A stretch of 64,000 nt of DNA from Vreelandella andesensis (GCF_003989795.1 NZ_RZHG01000015.1:1-64000); one strand, 5' to 3'; counted from the first letter of the stretch, positions 27,059-36,258 are shown. Notes: generated from the sequence alone by a model not told the origin. A program made the numbers and translations.

Positions 27059-28273
27059 ATGAAACCACGCGCTACCTTAGCGGCGGCTGTCGCCACCGTA
27101 ATGCTATCACTGGCGCTACCCGTCGCCGCTGCCCCGGCTCCAGGTGATTGGGATGCCGTATTAGACGCCGCCGAGGGACAAACCGTTTACTGGAATGCCT
27201 GGGCGGGCGAAGAGCGTACTAACGCCTACATCAGCTGGGTGGCAGAGCAAGTCGATGCCCTCTACGGCGTAGAGTTGGTTCACGTTAAACTGGGTGATAC
27301 CTCTGAAGCCGTGTCCCGGGTGCTGGCTGAGAAGCAAGCCGGCAACGATGATCAAGGCAGCGTCGATATGATCTGGATTAATGGCGAGAATTTTGCCGCC
27401 ATGAAAGCCAACGAGCTGCTGTTTGGCCCCTGGGCGGATTCGTTGCCTAATTACGCGCTCACTGATCCTGACAACACGCCTGCCGTTCGCTACGACTGGA
27501 CCATTCCAGTCGACGGTTTGGAGTCTCCTTGGAGCAGCTCCCAAGTAGTGTTCTATTACGACACTGCACTGGTTGAAGACCACCCCGACAACATGCCGGC
27601 ACTGCTTGAGTGGGCTGCACAACATCCCGGTGAATTTACCTATCCTCAGGTACCCAACTTTCTGGGCAATGCGTTTATTACTCAGGCCCTGCTCGAGCTA
27701 AGCGACACCACGGATCTGTTTTACAAACCCATGCAGGAAGAAGATTTCGATGCCGCGACGGCACCGCTATGGGAATTTCTCGATCAGCTACACCCTCACC
27801 TGTGGCGTTCAGGACGTGCGTTTCCCTCCAATAGCGCTGACCTGCGTAGCCTGATGAGCGATAGCGAAATCAGCATTGCGCTTTCGTTCAGCACCACTGA
27901 AGCCTCTGGCGCCATCGCTAACTACGAGCTCCCCAAAACAGTAAGAAGCTACGTTCATGATAGCGGCATGATTGGCAACATGAGCTTTATGGCCATTCCT
28001 TACAACGCCCAACACAAGGCCGGGGCCATGGTGGTCGCCAACTACCTGATGTCGCCTGAAGCCCAGGCGGAAAAGCAGGATCCAGCGGTATGGGGCAGCA
28101 ATACGGTCCTGTCCATGAAAATGCTCTCACCCGACGAGCGCGCACTCTTTGATGGTATTGACCTGGGGATCGCAACACTGCCGCCTGATGAACTGGGCGA
28201 GGTGCTGGGGCAGCCGCATCCAAGCTGGGTAGACGCCATTGTTGAGGCGTGGCAAGAACGCTACGTGAACTAG
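27059..28273 (+). CDS. ABC transporter substrate-binding protein, YnjB-like
   Basis: Periplasmic solute-binding protein of 404 residues. Seen: signal peptide about 1-24 (MKPRAT, then a hydrophobic run ending ALPVAAAPAP), EGQTVYWNAWAGEERTNAYISW at the start of the mature part, and the two-lobed layout of extracellular solute-binding proteins. The YnjB-type arrangement (WINGENFAAMKANELLFGPW) is recognisable. The ligand is unknown; E. coli YnjBCD is also uncharacterised. GAGGTG lies ahead of the ATG at 27059. It is followed at once by a permease and an ATPase gene. Confidence 0.88.
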   Translation: MKPRATLAAAVATVMLSLALPVAAAPAPGDWDAVLDAAEGQTVYWNAWAGEERTNAYISWVAEQVDALYGVELVHVKLGDTSEAVSRVLAEKQAGNDDQGSVDMIWINGENFAAMKANELLFGPWADSLPNYALTDPDNTPAVRYDWTIPVDGLESPWSSSQVVFYYDTALVEDHPDNMPALLEWAAQHPGEFTYPQVPNFLGNAFITQALLELSDTTDLFYKPMQEEDFDAATAPLWEFLDQLHPHLWRSGRAFPSNSADLRSLMSDSEISIALSFSTTEASGAIANYELPKTVRSYVHDSGMIGNMSFMAIPYNAQHKAGAMVVANYLMSPEAQAEKQDPAVWGSNTVLSMKMLSPDERALFDGIDLGIATLPPDELGEVLGQPHPSWVDAIVEAWQERYVN

Positions 28274-28276
28274 TCA

Positions 28277-29959
28277 ATGTTACTGCGTTTAGCGCCCTGG
28301 GTAATGATAGCGTTACTCACCGTGCCTTTGGCGGCAGGGCTCACCATGGTCCTGCTGCCTGCCTTTGGCTATCTGCCGGTGCTCGGGGGAAATACGTTTC
28401 ATCTGGAGGCATGGCAAGACCTGTGGGCGCGCGCTGGCCTAGGGCACTCCGTATGGCTGAGCTACGCCAGCGGCCTGATCACGACACTGGTGGCGCTGTT
28501 TATCGTGGTGCTGTTTCTGGCTGCCAGCCAAGGCACCTGGATTGACCGTACTATCCGGCGAATGGTCTCACCGCTACTGGCCATTCCCCATGCTGCCGTG
28601 GCGTTTGGTCTCGCTTTTTTAATTGCGCCTTCCGGCTTGCTGGTGCGCTGGGTCTCTCCTGGGCTCACTGGGTGGGAACGCCCACCCGACCTGCTTATCA
28701 TCAACGACCCGTCAGGCCTTGCGCTCATGGCTGGCCTGATACTCAAGGAAGTCCCTTTTTTGCTATTGATGAGCCTGGCAGCGCTGCCCCAGTTGCGCCC
28801 TGATTCACGTGTTGTTTTGGCACGTTCGCTGGGCTACGCGCCCGGCATTGCCTGGCTTAAATGCGTTTTCCCTGCGCTTTACCCCTTGATTCGTTTGCCG
28901 GTTTACGCCGTGATTGCCTATGCCACCTCGGTGGTGGATATGGCATTGATTCTGGGCCCGACACTGCCGCCAACACTCAGCGTTTCAATTCTCAACTGGT
29001 TTAACGACCCCGATTTAAGCCGCCGTTTTATGGCATCTGCCGGTGCCGTGCTGCAGCTTGGCGTTACCCTGGCGGCGCTGCTTAGCTGGTGGATCGGCGA
29101 ACAAGCAGTCAAGTGCCTGAGCCAGCGATGGCTGACCAACGGCGCACGCTCATCAGGGTCAACGGCGATTGCCGTTGGCGGGCGGGCGCTACTGATCACC
29201 GTCACCCTGCTGGCGATAAGCGCCCTTTTCGGGCTGGCGCTGTTTTCGGTGGCCGGGTTCTGGCGTTTTCCAGACGCCTTGCCAGGCACGTTTACGCTCG
29301 ATCATTGGCAGCGTATTCTGCCCAGCGTGGCGACCCCGTTAATCAATACGCTAAGCGTTGGGCTCACCGCAACGCTTATCGCTTGCGTACTGGTGGTGGC
29401 AACATTAGAGCATGCCGCGCGTCATCATCTCGCCGCACGGCGCGTTCAGTGGCTGCTTTATTTACCGCTCATTGTGCCGCAGGTGGCCTTCCTGTTTGGC
29501 CTGGTGGTCGCCGCGGAAAGCATTGCCATTCGGCCGCAACACGCCCTGGTGGTCGCAACGCACCTGCTGTTTGTCATACCGTATCTGTATTTATCGCTAT
29601 CAGAGGCCTACCGGCGGCTGGACCCGCGCTGGGGTCAGGTGGCGCTGTCCCTGGGAGTCTCACCCTGGCGCGCTTTCTGGCAAGTGCGCTTGCCGCTGTT
29701 ACTGGCCCCGTTACTCACCGCCTGCGCCGTAAGCCTGGCGGTCAGCATCGGGCAGTATCTGCCAACCCTGCTGCTCGGCGGTGGGCGTGTTCCCACAATT
29801 ACCACTGAAGCCGTTGCCATGGCGTCTGGCGGCAATCGCAGGCTAGTGGCGGTGCTGGCTCTTCTTCAGGCGCTGCTGCCCTTTATTGGCTTTAGTCTGG
29901 CGCTCTTGATTCCCCGCTTTGTGTGGGCAAAACGCCGCCAGATGCGAGGAGCTGCATGA
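28277..29959 (+). CDS. ABC transporter permease with two fused permease units, YnjC-like
   Basis: Inner-membrane permease of 560 residues with about 12 hydrophobic segments in two halves. Seen: each half has a permease-type cytoplasmic loop, SLGYAPGIAWLKCVFPALYPLI in the first and SLGVSPWRAFWQVRLPLLLAPL in the second, the EAA-like motifs that contact the ATPase. It resembles E. coli YnjC (511 residues) in the fused design. ATG at 28277 is three bases after the ynjB-like stop, with no clear SD, so it is probably coupled. The 3' end overlaps the ATPase gene by four bases (ATGA). Confidence 0.88.
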   Translation: MLLRLAPWVMIALLTVPLAAGLTMVLLPAFGYLPVLGGNTFHLEAWQDLWARAGLGHSVWLSYASGLITTLVALFIVVLFLAASQGTWIDRTIRRMVSPLLAIPHAAVAFGLAFLIAPSGLLVRWVSPGLTGWERPPDLLIINDPSGLALMAGLILKEVPFLLLMSLAALPQLRPDSRVVLARSLGYAPGIAWLKCVFPALYPLIRLPVYAVIAYATSVVDMALILGPTLPPTLSVSILNWFNDPDLSRRFMASAGAVLQLGVTLAALLSWWIGEQAVKCLSQRWLTNGARSSGSTAIAVGGRALLITVTLLAISALFGLALFSVAGFWRFPDALPGTFTLDHWQRILPSVATPLINTLSVGLTATLIACVLVVATLEHAARHHLAARRVQWLLYLPLIVPQVAFLFGLVVAAESIAIRPQHALVVATHLLFVIPYLYLSLSEAYRRLDPRWGQVALSLGVSPWRAFWQVRLPLLLAPLLTACAVSLAVSIGQYLPTLLLGGGRVPTITTEAVAMASGGNRRLVAVLALLQALLPFIGFSLALLIPRFVWAKRRQMRGAA

Positions 29960-30591
29960 CCCCCAACCTCCAAACGCTGCACATCAAACAGCTGAAACTC
30001 ACCCTGGCAGGCGACACCCTGCTGGCAATGCACCGGGACATAGCGCCTGGTGAAGTATTAACCGTGATGGGCCCTTCCGGCTCGGGTAAGTCCACCTTGC
30101 TGGCCTATCTCGCCGGTTTTTTATCGCCGGCGTTTCAGGCTCAGGGTGAGCTCTATCTTGGCGATAAACGCCTGGACACGCTGCCTGCCGAACATCGCGG
30201 CATTGGCCTGCTGTTTCAGGACCCCATGCTGTTTCCACATCTAAGCGTGGGCGGCAACCTGCACTTTGGCTTACCCCGCCGCGCTCGGGATAAAAATGCG
30301 CAGGTCGCCAAAGCGCTGGAACAGATCGGCCTGGCGGGCTTTGAAACCCGCGACCCAGCAACGCTTTCCGGCGGGCAGCAGTCCCGAGTGGCGCTCATGC
30401 GTCTGCTGCTGTCCAGGCCTCGCGCCGTGCTACTCGATGAGCCGTTTTCAAAACTGGATACCGCGCTGCGCCAGGAAATGCGCGCGCTGGTGTTCGGCCA
30501 GTTACGGGAAGCAGGCCTACCCACCCTGCTGGTCACCCACGATGAAGCCGATGCAGCAGCTGCCGGGGGGCCGATTGTTGTCCTCGAGTAA
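29956..30591 (+). CDS. ABC transporter ATP-binding protein, YnjD-like
   Basis: ATPase of 211 residues powering the YnjBC-like importer. Seen: Walker A GPSGSGKST, Q-loop FQDPMLFPHL, signature LSGGQQSR, Walker B RAVLLDEPF and the switch His in LLVTHDEAD. ATG at 29956 (MTPNLQTLHI) has GAGGAG five bases upstream and overlaps the permease stop; a GTG 11 codons earlier was rejected. The next gene starts within its last codons in another frame. Confidence 0.93.
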   Translation: MTPNLQTLHIKQLKLTLAGDTLLAMHRDIAPGEVLTVMGPSGSGKSTLLAYLAGFLSPAFQAQGELYLGDKRLDTLPAEHRGIGLLFQDPMLFPHLSVGGNLHFGLPRRARDKNAQVAKALEQIGLAGFETRDPATLSGGQQSRVALMRLLLSRPRAVLLDEPFSKLDTALRQEMRALVFGQLREAGLPTLLVTHDEADAAAAGGPIVVLE

Positions 30592-31288
30592 TCCTGCACC
30601 CCGCCTCAGCCTTATCATGCCGATGCTGAATGAGGCCGCGGGCATCCAGGCGGCGCTGACGCTGCTGCAGCCGCTACGCGAGACAGGCGTGGAAATCATT
30701 TTGGTGGATGGCGGCAGTAGCGATGAAAGCGTGGCGCTGGCCACAGGGCTTGCGGACAGGATATTGATCAGCGAGCCGGGCCGGGCACGCCAGATGAACC
30801 TGGGCGCACAACACGCACACTCACCGGTGCTGCTGTTTCTGCACGCGGATACTCAACTGCCGCCAGGGGCTGAGAACGCGGCTATCAACAGCGTGCTTGA
30901 CGCATTGAAAACGCGGCACTGGGGGCGTTTTGATATTCGCCTGGCGGGGAAAAGCCGCTGGCTACCGGTTATTAGCCAGCTGATGAACCTGCGCTCGCGG
31001 TTGAGCGGCATCGCCACCGGCGACCAGGCAATTTTCGTGCGCCGCGACACGTTTTTCGCAGCCGGTAGCTTTCCTGATCAGCCGCTGATGGAAGATATCG
31101 AGCTCAGCAAAAGATTAAAAAATATTGAACCTCCTGCCAGCCTGGCTACCCAAGTGGTCAGCTCTGGCAGGCGCTGGGATCAATTCGGCGCCTTTCCAAC
31201 CATCTGCCTGATGTGGCGGCTACGCTACCGCTACTGGCGCGGCGTTAACGCGACCCAACTGGCCAAGGAGTATCGAAATGCCCGTTAA
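30551..31288 (+). CDS. Family 2 glycosyltransferase (TIGR04283-type)
   Basis: Predicted GT-A fold transferase of about 245 residues. Seen: LSLIMPMLNEAAGIQAAL, IILVDGGSSDESV (nucleotide-binding Asp), FLHADTQLP (the DxD-like metal site) and SGIATGDQAIFVRR, a pattern of the TIGR04283 family that is often called arsenosugar biosynthesis glycosyltransferase. No arsM or arsS gene lies nearby, so the name should not be taken literally. Start is uncertain: ATG at 30551 or 30542, or a TTG at 30575 that has a G-rich stretch upstream. It overlaps the ATPase gene, which indicates coupled translation. Confidence 0.85.
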   Translation: MQQLPGGRLLSSSNPAPRLSLIMPMLNEAAGIQAALTLLQPLRETGVEIILVDGGSSDESVALATGLADRILISEPGRARQMNLGAQHAHSPVLLFLHADTQLPPGAENAAINSVLDALKTRHWGRFDIRLAGKSRWLPVISQLMNLRSRLSGIATGDQAIFVRRDTFFAAGSFPDQPLMEDIELSKRLKNIEPPASLATQVVSSGRRWDQFGAFPTICLMWRLRYRYWRGVNATQLAKEYRNAR

Positions 31289-31910
31289 GCCACCCGTGCA
31301 GCCTCATTTACATCTGCTGGCCAAAGCGCCACTGCCTGGGCAGGCGAAAACACGCTTAATTCCTTGCCTGGGGCCAGAAGGTGCGGCCCAAGCCCACGAC
31401 AGCATGGTTCGCCACTGCGTTGCCACCGCCTGCCAAGCGCTGGGGGCGCAGCACGTCACCCTATGGACCTCCCTAGAGCATCAGCATCCGCTATTTCTGG
31501 AGCTACAAGCTCGCTACGGGATATCGCTTGCCGCCCAGCAGCAGGGCGATGTAGGAATGCGCGTTCGTCACGCACTGAATAGTAGCCAAGGGCCAGCAAT
31601 GGTAATGGGCACTGATTGCCCTAGCATTACCGTTGCCATGCTTAAACAGTGCAGTGCGGCGCTTGAAAATGTGCCCGTGGTTATTTTACCCGCCGAAGAC
31701 GGCGGCTATGGATTGATCGGCACTCATGACGACCACCCCAGTCTGTTTGAGAATATTCCCTGGGGAACTGAGCAAGTCCTCAACGTCACTCGCCAGCGGC
31801 TTGCTGCACTGGCCCTGGAAACTACTTTTCCGGCGACTATGTGGGATATTGATCGGCCAGAAGACTGGCAGCGCTGGCAACAAACCCTTAAATACACGTC
31901 TACGGCGTAA
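31278..31910 (+). CDS. TIGR04282-type glycosyltransferase (DUF2064)
   Basis: Predicted nucleotidyl/glycosyl transferase-like protein of 210 residues. Seen: HLLAKAPLPGQAKTRLIPCLG near the N terminus, typical of the MobA/CofC-like DUF2064 fold, MVMGTDCPSI as the Asp-containing active-site strand, and PAEDGGYGLIGT. It overlaps the preceding glycosyltransferase by 11 bases, ATG at 31278 with AAGGAG eight bases upstream. The TIGR04283/TIGR04282 pair is often encoded together; what they build here is unknown. Confidence 0.88.
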   Translation: MPVKPPVQPHLHLLAKAPLPGQAKTRLIPCLGPEGAAQAHDSMVRHCVATACQALGAQHVTLWTSLEHQHPLFLELQARYGISLAAQQQGDVGMRVRHALNSSQGPAMVMGTDCPSITVAMLKQCSAALENVPVVILPAEDGGYGLIGTHDDHPSLFENIPWGTEQVLNVTRQRLAALALETTFPATMWDIDRPEDWQRWQQTLKYTSTA

Positions 31911-31986
31911 GGAATTCACCTTGTACGCCACTATTACCAAACAAATGTTCTCCTTCTAACACCATCCTATTCCAACGGAGCCTGCC

Positions 31987-34131
31987 ATGAACCGTCAGCG
32001 CCTGCTGATTATCGCCCTGCTGCTACTGGCCGTGCTCGGCTTTTACCTAAGCGGCGCCCACACGTTTTTCACCTTGGAAACCTTGCAAGCCTATCGCAGC
32101 GACTTTCAGGCGGCGTTCAATCAATCCCCTTGGCGGGTTGCGGGCATATTTTTTATTGTTTATGTGGCGATCACTTCACTCTCCCTTCCGGGTGCCACCC
32201 TACTAACACTGCTTGGCGGTATGCTTTTTGGCTTAGGTTGGGGGGTGTTGATTATCTCTTTTGCCAGTACCATCGGCGCAACCTTGGCCTTTTTACTGTC
32301 GCGTTTTTTATTCCAAAAACCGATTGAAAAACGCTTTCCACGCCAGTTCGCCGCGGTAAATCGAGGTGTCGAACGCGATGGCGCTCTGTATCTCTTCACA
32401 ATGCGTTTAGTCCCGGCATTTCCGTTTTTTATGATCAATCTGGTCATGGGTCTAACACAAATTAAAACCACCACCTTTTACTGGGTAAGCCAAGTCGCCA
32501 TGTTTCCCGGCACGGCTATTTATGTCAATGCGGGCGGGCAGCTAGGTGATCTGGAGAGCCTTGCAGGCATTCTTTCACCGACACTTATCGCATCGTTTGT
32601 CATGCTGGCCATATTCCCCTGGATCGCCCGACGGATTGTGTCACTAGTACAAAGGCGTAAGGCTTATAAAGGCTTCACTCGGCCTGCCCATTTTGATTAC
32701 GACATCGTGGTCATTGGCGGCGGCTCCGCCGGGCTGGTCACCAGCTATATTGGCAGTGCCGTGAAAGCCAAAGTGGCCCTGGTGGAAAAACACAAAATGG
32801 GCGGTGACTGCCTGAATACCGGCTGCGTCCCCTCCAAAGCCCTGATTCGCGCCGCACACGCAGCCCATGAAGTGCGCACAGCATCGCGCTTTGGCGTCAA
32901 CACCAGCGAGCCTGAGATCGACTTCACCAAGGTGATGAGCCACGTCCACCAGGCCATTACCGACATTGAGCCCCACGACAGTGTCGAGCGCTATTCTAGT
33001 CTCGGCGTTGAGGTCTATCAGGATCACGCCACGTTGATTTCCCCCTGGGAAATAAAAGTCGGTGAGAAAACCCTCACCGCCCGCCACATCGTGCTGGCCA
33101 CCGGCGCCCGCCCCCGTGTGCCAACGCTACCGGGCATTGAACACGCGCCGGTACTCACCTCGGAAAATTTATGGTCGCTCACCGAACTGCCTAAGCGCCT
33201 GGTGGTGCTGGGTGGCGGTGCCATTGGTTGCGAGCTCAGCCAAAGCTTTGCCCGCCTGGGTAGTCAGGTCACCCTGGTGGAAGGTGCGCCTCAACTGCTG
33301 GGCCGTGAAGATCAAGACGTCGGCGACTACGTGGAACGCGTGCTCACCCGGGAAGGGGTTAGCGTGATGAGCGGTGCCAAGGCGGTGGAGGTCACTCAAG
33401 ATGATCAGCAACATCAACTGGTCGTTGAGCACAACGGCGAACGCGCCACGCTTAGCTTCGATTACTTGCTGGTCAGCGTTGGGCGGCAAGCCAACGTTGA
33501 AGGAATGGGCTTGGAAGCGTTAGGCATTACCACTACCAACGCTGGCACTCTAGACCTCAATGAGCGCCTGCAGACCCGCCTCCCCAACATCTGGGCCTGC
33601 GGCGACCTGGCGGGCCCTTATCAGCTCACCCACGCCGCTGCCCATCAGGCGTGGCACGCCGCCGTGAACGCGCTGTTTGGTGAGTTAAAAAGCTTCGCGG
33701 TGGACTACCGCTTTATGCCCGCAGTCGTCTATCTTCAGCCGGAAGTTGCCCGGGTCGGACTCAACGAAAAAGAGGCCACCGCCAAAGGGGTGGCGTTTGA
33801 AGTTACCCACTACGCCATGAGCGAGAGCGACCGCGCCATTGCCGAAGGCGCCACCGAAGGCTTTATCAAGGTGCTCACCGTGCCCGGTAAAGACAAAATT
33901 CTGGGTGCTACCATCGTGGCGCAAAACGCAGGCGAGTGGCTCGGCGAATTCACCCTGGCCATGAAGCACGGACTGGGGCTCAATAAGATTCTGGGCACTA
34001 TTCATCCTTACCCAACGTTGGGGGAAGCCGCCAAGGCTACCGCTGGCGTGTGGAAAAACGCCCACAAGCCGGAACGGATTCTTGCGCTATTGGAACGCTA
34101 CTTCCGCTGGCGGCGTGGCACGGAAAAATGA
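31987..34131 (+). CDS. Fusion of a VTT (TVP38/TMEM64) membrane domain and a MerA/LPD-like flavin oxidoreductase
   Basis: A 714-residue fusion. Seen: residues about 1-230 are a membrane domain of the SNARE-associated/VTT (DedA-like) type, with GATLLTLLGGMLFG and FTMRLVPAFPFFMINLVMG. From about 240 on there is a class I pyridine nucleotide-disulfide oxidoreductase: FAD site DIVVIGGGSAGL, redox pair GGDCLNTGCVPSKAL, NAD(P) site LVVLGGGAIGCELS, FAD-binding CGDLAGPYQLTHAA and the C-terminal dimer domain ending GTIHPYPTLGE, with the His-x-x-Pro-T pattern. It lacks the MerA heavy-metal-binding N terminus. Likely a membrane-tethered reductase; substrate unknown. ATG at 31987 with GGAG six bases upstream. 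Confidence 0.92.
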   Translation: MNRQRLLIIALLLLAVLGFYLSGAHTFFTLETLQAYRSDFQAAFNQSPWRVAGIFFIVYVAITSLSLPGATLLTLLGGMLFGLGWGVLIISFASTIGATLAFLLSRFLFQKPIEKRFPRQFAAVNRGVERDGALYLFTMRLVPAFPFFMINLVMGLTQIKTTTFYWVSQVAMFPGTAIYVNAGGQLGDLESLAGILSPTLIASFVMLAIFPWIARRIVSLVQRRKAYKGFTRPAHFDYDIVVIGGGSAGLVTSYIGSAVKAKVALVEKHKMGGDCLNTGCVPSKALIRAAHAAHEVRTASRFGVNTSEPEIDFTKVMSHVHQAITDIEPHDSVERYSSLGVEVYQDHATLISPWEIKVGEKTLTARHIVLATGARPRVPTLPGIEHAPVLTSENLWSLTELPKRLVVLGGGAIGCELSQSFARLGSQVTLVEGAPQLLGREDQDVGDYVERVLTREGVSVMSGAKAVEVTQDDQQHQLVVEHNGERATLSFDYLLVSVGRQANVEGMGLEALGITTTNAGTLDLNERLQTRLPNIWACGDLAGPYQLTHAAAHQAWHAAVNALFGELKSFAVDYRFMPAVVYLQPEVARVGLNEKEATAKGVAFEVTHYAMSESDRAIAEGATEGFIKVLTVPGKDKILGATIVAQNAGEWLGEFTLAMKHGLGLNKILGTIHPYPTLGEAAKATAGVWKNAHKPERILALLERYFRWRRGTEK

Positions 34132-35303
34132 TGCCTCCCATGAAAAATCTCGTGTTAATTGGCGCGGGTCATGCCCATGCATTCGTGTTAGAAGCCTTTG
34201 CCCAGCGCCCCGATCCGGCTATCGCTGTTATTGTCGTCAGCGACAGTGCCCTGTCGGCCTATTCTGGCAGCGTGCCGGCGTGGCTGGCAGGGGAATGCAC
34301 ACTGCGTGAAACGCAAATTGATGTGGCCGCGCTAGCTCAACAGGCAGGCGCTCGTTTAATCACCTCACCTGCCGTGGCCATCGATACCTCTACGCGCCAG
34401 ATAACACTTGCTAACGGCGAAGTGGTCCACTTTGATGTGGCTTCATTTAACGTGGGCTCTACGCTCAAGTTGCCCGAACAGCCGCTTCCCGAAACCCATG
34501 ACGAACAGAGCCCTTATTTGTTGGCGATGCGACCGTTAAGCTCACTTCACCACCGCTGGCAAACACTAAGAGATAACGTCGAACAGCTTCCCCGAGGCTC
34601 TCGCCAGCGGGTGGTTAGCGTAGGCGGCGGCGCAGCAGGCTGTGAAACCTTGATGAGTGTGTTGGTGCAGCTTCGTCAACAACGTTCAGACATTACTTGG
34701 CAAGGCGCGCTAATCAGCGCATCAACCACGCTACTACCCGACGCAGGTCGCCTGCCCCGCTGGTTAACGCAACGTGCACTGCGCCGGGCAGGCATTACCG
34801 TCCTTCACAGCGTGCGCGGGGAAGCATTGGTTAATGGTGGCGTACATACCTCTGAAGGCGAACTCATCGAAGCGGATATTGTACTGTGGGCAACCGGTGC
34901 CGTTGGACAACCCTGGCTGCAAGGCACAGCACTGCCGCTGAATCAGCAGGGATTTATCCAGGTAAATAACACACTGGAGGTAGCGGGCCAACCGGGGCTG
35001 TTCGCTGCTGGAGACTGTGCCGCTTTCAACCCACCACAGCACTCTTCTCCACTACCCAAGGCCGGCGTTTATGCGGTACGCATGGGGCCGCTGCTCGCCG
35101 ACAACCTGCGCGCTGCCTGCCACAGGGAACCGTTAGCCACTTGGCAGCCACCCAAGCGCGTGCTAGCACTGATCGGCACTGGCGACGGCCATGCGATTGC
35201 TAGCAGAGGTGCCATCGGCTTTTCAGGCCGTTGGGTATGGGAGTGGAAAAAGCGGATTGATGCGCGCTTTATTGCCCGCTTCAATCCGCCTTTTGAGAGT
35301 TAA
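34128..35303 (+). CDS. FAD/NAD(P)-dependent oxidoreductase (TIGR03169-type)
   Basis: Predicted flavoenzyme of 391 residues. Seen: FAD-binding LVLIGAGHAHAFVLEAF at the N terminus, VVSVGGGAAGCETL for the second dinucleotide site, and LFAAGDCAAFNPP near the C terminus, the usual NDH-2/SQR-type layout. TIGR03169 proteins are often fused to SelD in other organisms; no SelD domain is present here. The start ATG at 34128 overlaps the preceding stop (ATGA) and has GGAAAA ahead. It ends the plus-strand run and converges with a lipoprotein gene. Substrate unknown (a quinone or sulfide/selenide reaction would fit the family). Confidence 0.88.
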   Translation: MMPPMKNLVLIGAGHAHAFVLEAFAQRPDPAIAVIVVSDSALSAYSGSVPAWLAGECTLRETQIDVAALAQQAGARLITSPAVAIDTSTRQITLANGEVVHFDVASFNVGSTLKLPEQPLPETHDEQSPYLLAMRPLSSLHHRWQTLRDNVEQLPRGSRQRVVSVGGGAAGCETLMSVLVQLRQQRSDITWQGALISASTTLLPDAGRLPRWLTQRALRRAGITVLHSVRGEALVNGGVHTSEGELIEADIVLWATGAVGQPWLQGTALPLNQQGFIQVNNTLEVAGQPGLFAAGDCAAFNPPQHSSPLPKAGVYAVRMGPLLADNLRAACHREPLATWQPPKRVLALIGTGDGHAIASRGAIGFSGRWVWEWKKRIDARFIARFNPPFES

Positions 35304-35322
35304 CACTCAGGTCAGCCGTTGA

Positions 35323-35775
35323 TCAGTTAGCTTCGCGCCAGCCACCCAAAACCCGACTATCTGGGCCGAAGAATACCAGTCGGTCGTGATCAATTAAGAA
35401 CCGGTAGGCGGTGTCGAGCATATCCGTCACCCGCTTAGCGTCTTCCATATTGGGGCAAGCCATGCGTGTCGAGGCCAACTGACTAAACTCGATGCGTTGG
35501 TTTTCCCCTAGATTCACATTGCCGGTAAAGCGGTTACAACCATCCGAGCCGCTTACGCTGCCGTCGCGTCCAATTTGAAAGAACGGCGTATCAGGTAACG
35601 ACACCCGCTCATCGGTACCTACTAGCAGTAAATTCCAACGCTGATCGACTATTGGCCCTGACAGCGACACGCTTTCCGGCGCTGCCGTGCTCTCTTGCTC
35701 TGGTGCACTGCTACACGCGCTGATGAATAGCGCGGTAGCAACACCGGCTAACATTGCTCCAAATTTGACCGTCAC
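35323..35775 (-). CDS. META domain lipoprotein (HslJ-like)
   Basis: Predicted outer-membrane lipoprotein of 150 residues. Seen: signal peptide with lipobox FISAC (Cys21), a short linker, then a META/HslJ domain with WNLLLVG, GSDGCNRFTGNV and STRMACP. META domains are associated with heat-shock or stress proteins of unknown mechanism. Start codon is GTG at 35775 with AAGGAG about nine bases upstream. It shares its strand with the glyoxalase-like and DUF411 genes to the right and may be cotranscribed. Confidence 0.87.
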   Translation of the reverse strand: MTVKFGAMLAGVATALFISACSSAPEQESTAAPESVSLSGPIVDQRWNLLLVGTDERVSLPDTPFFQIGRDGSVSGSDGCNRFTGNVNLGENQRIEFSQLASTRMACPNMEDAKRVTDMLDTAYRFLIDHDRLVFFGPDSRVLGGWREAN

Positions 35776-35799
35776 TGTCTCATGCTCCTTGTTGACAAA

Positions 35800-36240
35800 T
35801 CACCAGCTTCCACTGTTTTCCATTGACGCCCATGGCTCCTGAGAGGGCAGCGCATCGCCTTTTTGCAGTAGCTCAACAGAAATACCATCGGGCGACTTCA
35901 CAAACGCCATGTGCCCATCCCGCGGTGGGCGGTTAATGGTCACGCCGTTATCTTGAAGCTTTTTGCATAGCGCGTAAATATCGTCGACACGATAGGCCAA
36001 ATGGCCGAAGTTGCGCCCACCGGCGACCTCTTCATGGTCCCAGTTATAGGTCAACTCAAGTTCTGGCGCCGTTAAGCGTTCAGAGCGCGCTTCATCTTCC
36101 GGCGCGGCCAGAAAGACCAGGGTAAAACGGCCTTTTTCGTTTTCTTTACGACGCACTTCTTTAAGCCCCAACAGGTCGCAGTAAAAATTCAGCGACGCTT
36201 TCAGGTCGGTTACCCGTACCATGGTGTGCAAAAACTGCAT
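35800..36240 (-). CDS. VOC family protein, lactoylglutathione lyase-like
   Basis: Predicted metal-dependent enzyme of the vicinal-oxygen-chelate fold, 146 residues, most like glyoxalase I (converts the methylglyoxal-glutathione hemithioacetal to lactoylglutathione). Seen: two beta-alpha-beta-beta-beta modules; His5 in FLHTMVRV, Glu in PELELTYNWD, His in GRNFGHLAYRV and Glu in GISVELLQK correspond to the metal ligands of GloA. It is about ten residues longer than E. coli GloA. GloA is the most likely identity, but related VOC enzymes cannot be excluded. It lies 24 bases from the META lipoprotein. Confidence 0.85.
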   Translation of the reverse strand: MQFLHTMVRVTDLKASLNFYCDLLGLKEVRRKENEKGRFTLVFLAAPEDEARSERLTAPELELTYNWDHEEVAGGRNFGHLAYRVDDIYALCKKLQDNGVTINRPPRDGHMAFVKSPDGISVELLQKGDALPSQEPWASMENSGSW

Positions 36241-36258
36241 GTCATTCTCCCTTCAGCA

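Noticed and set aside
30266..30550. Long in-frame extension of the glycosyltransferase ORF into the YnjD-like ATPase gene
   Set aside because: It lies inside the ATPase coding sequence in another frame and encodes no family-like residues; the glycosyltransferase domain begins only near 30596.
30551..31910. Arsenosugar biosynthesis cluster
   Set aside because: The family names suggest it, but no arsM, arsS or other arsenic gene is in the window.
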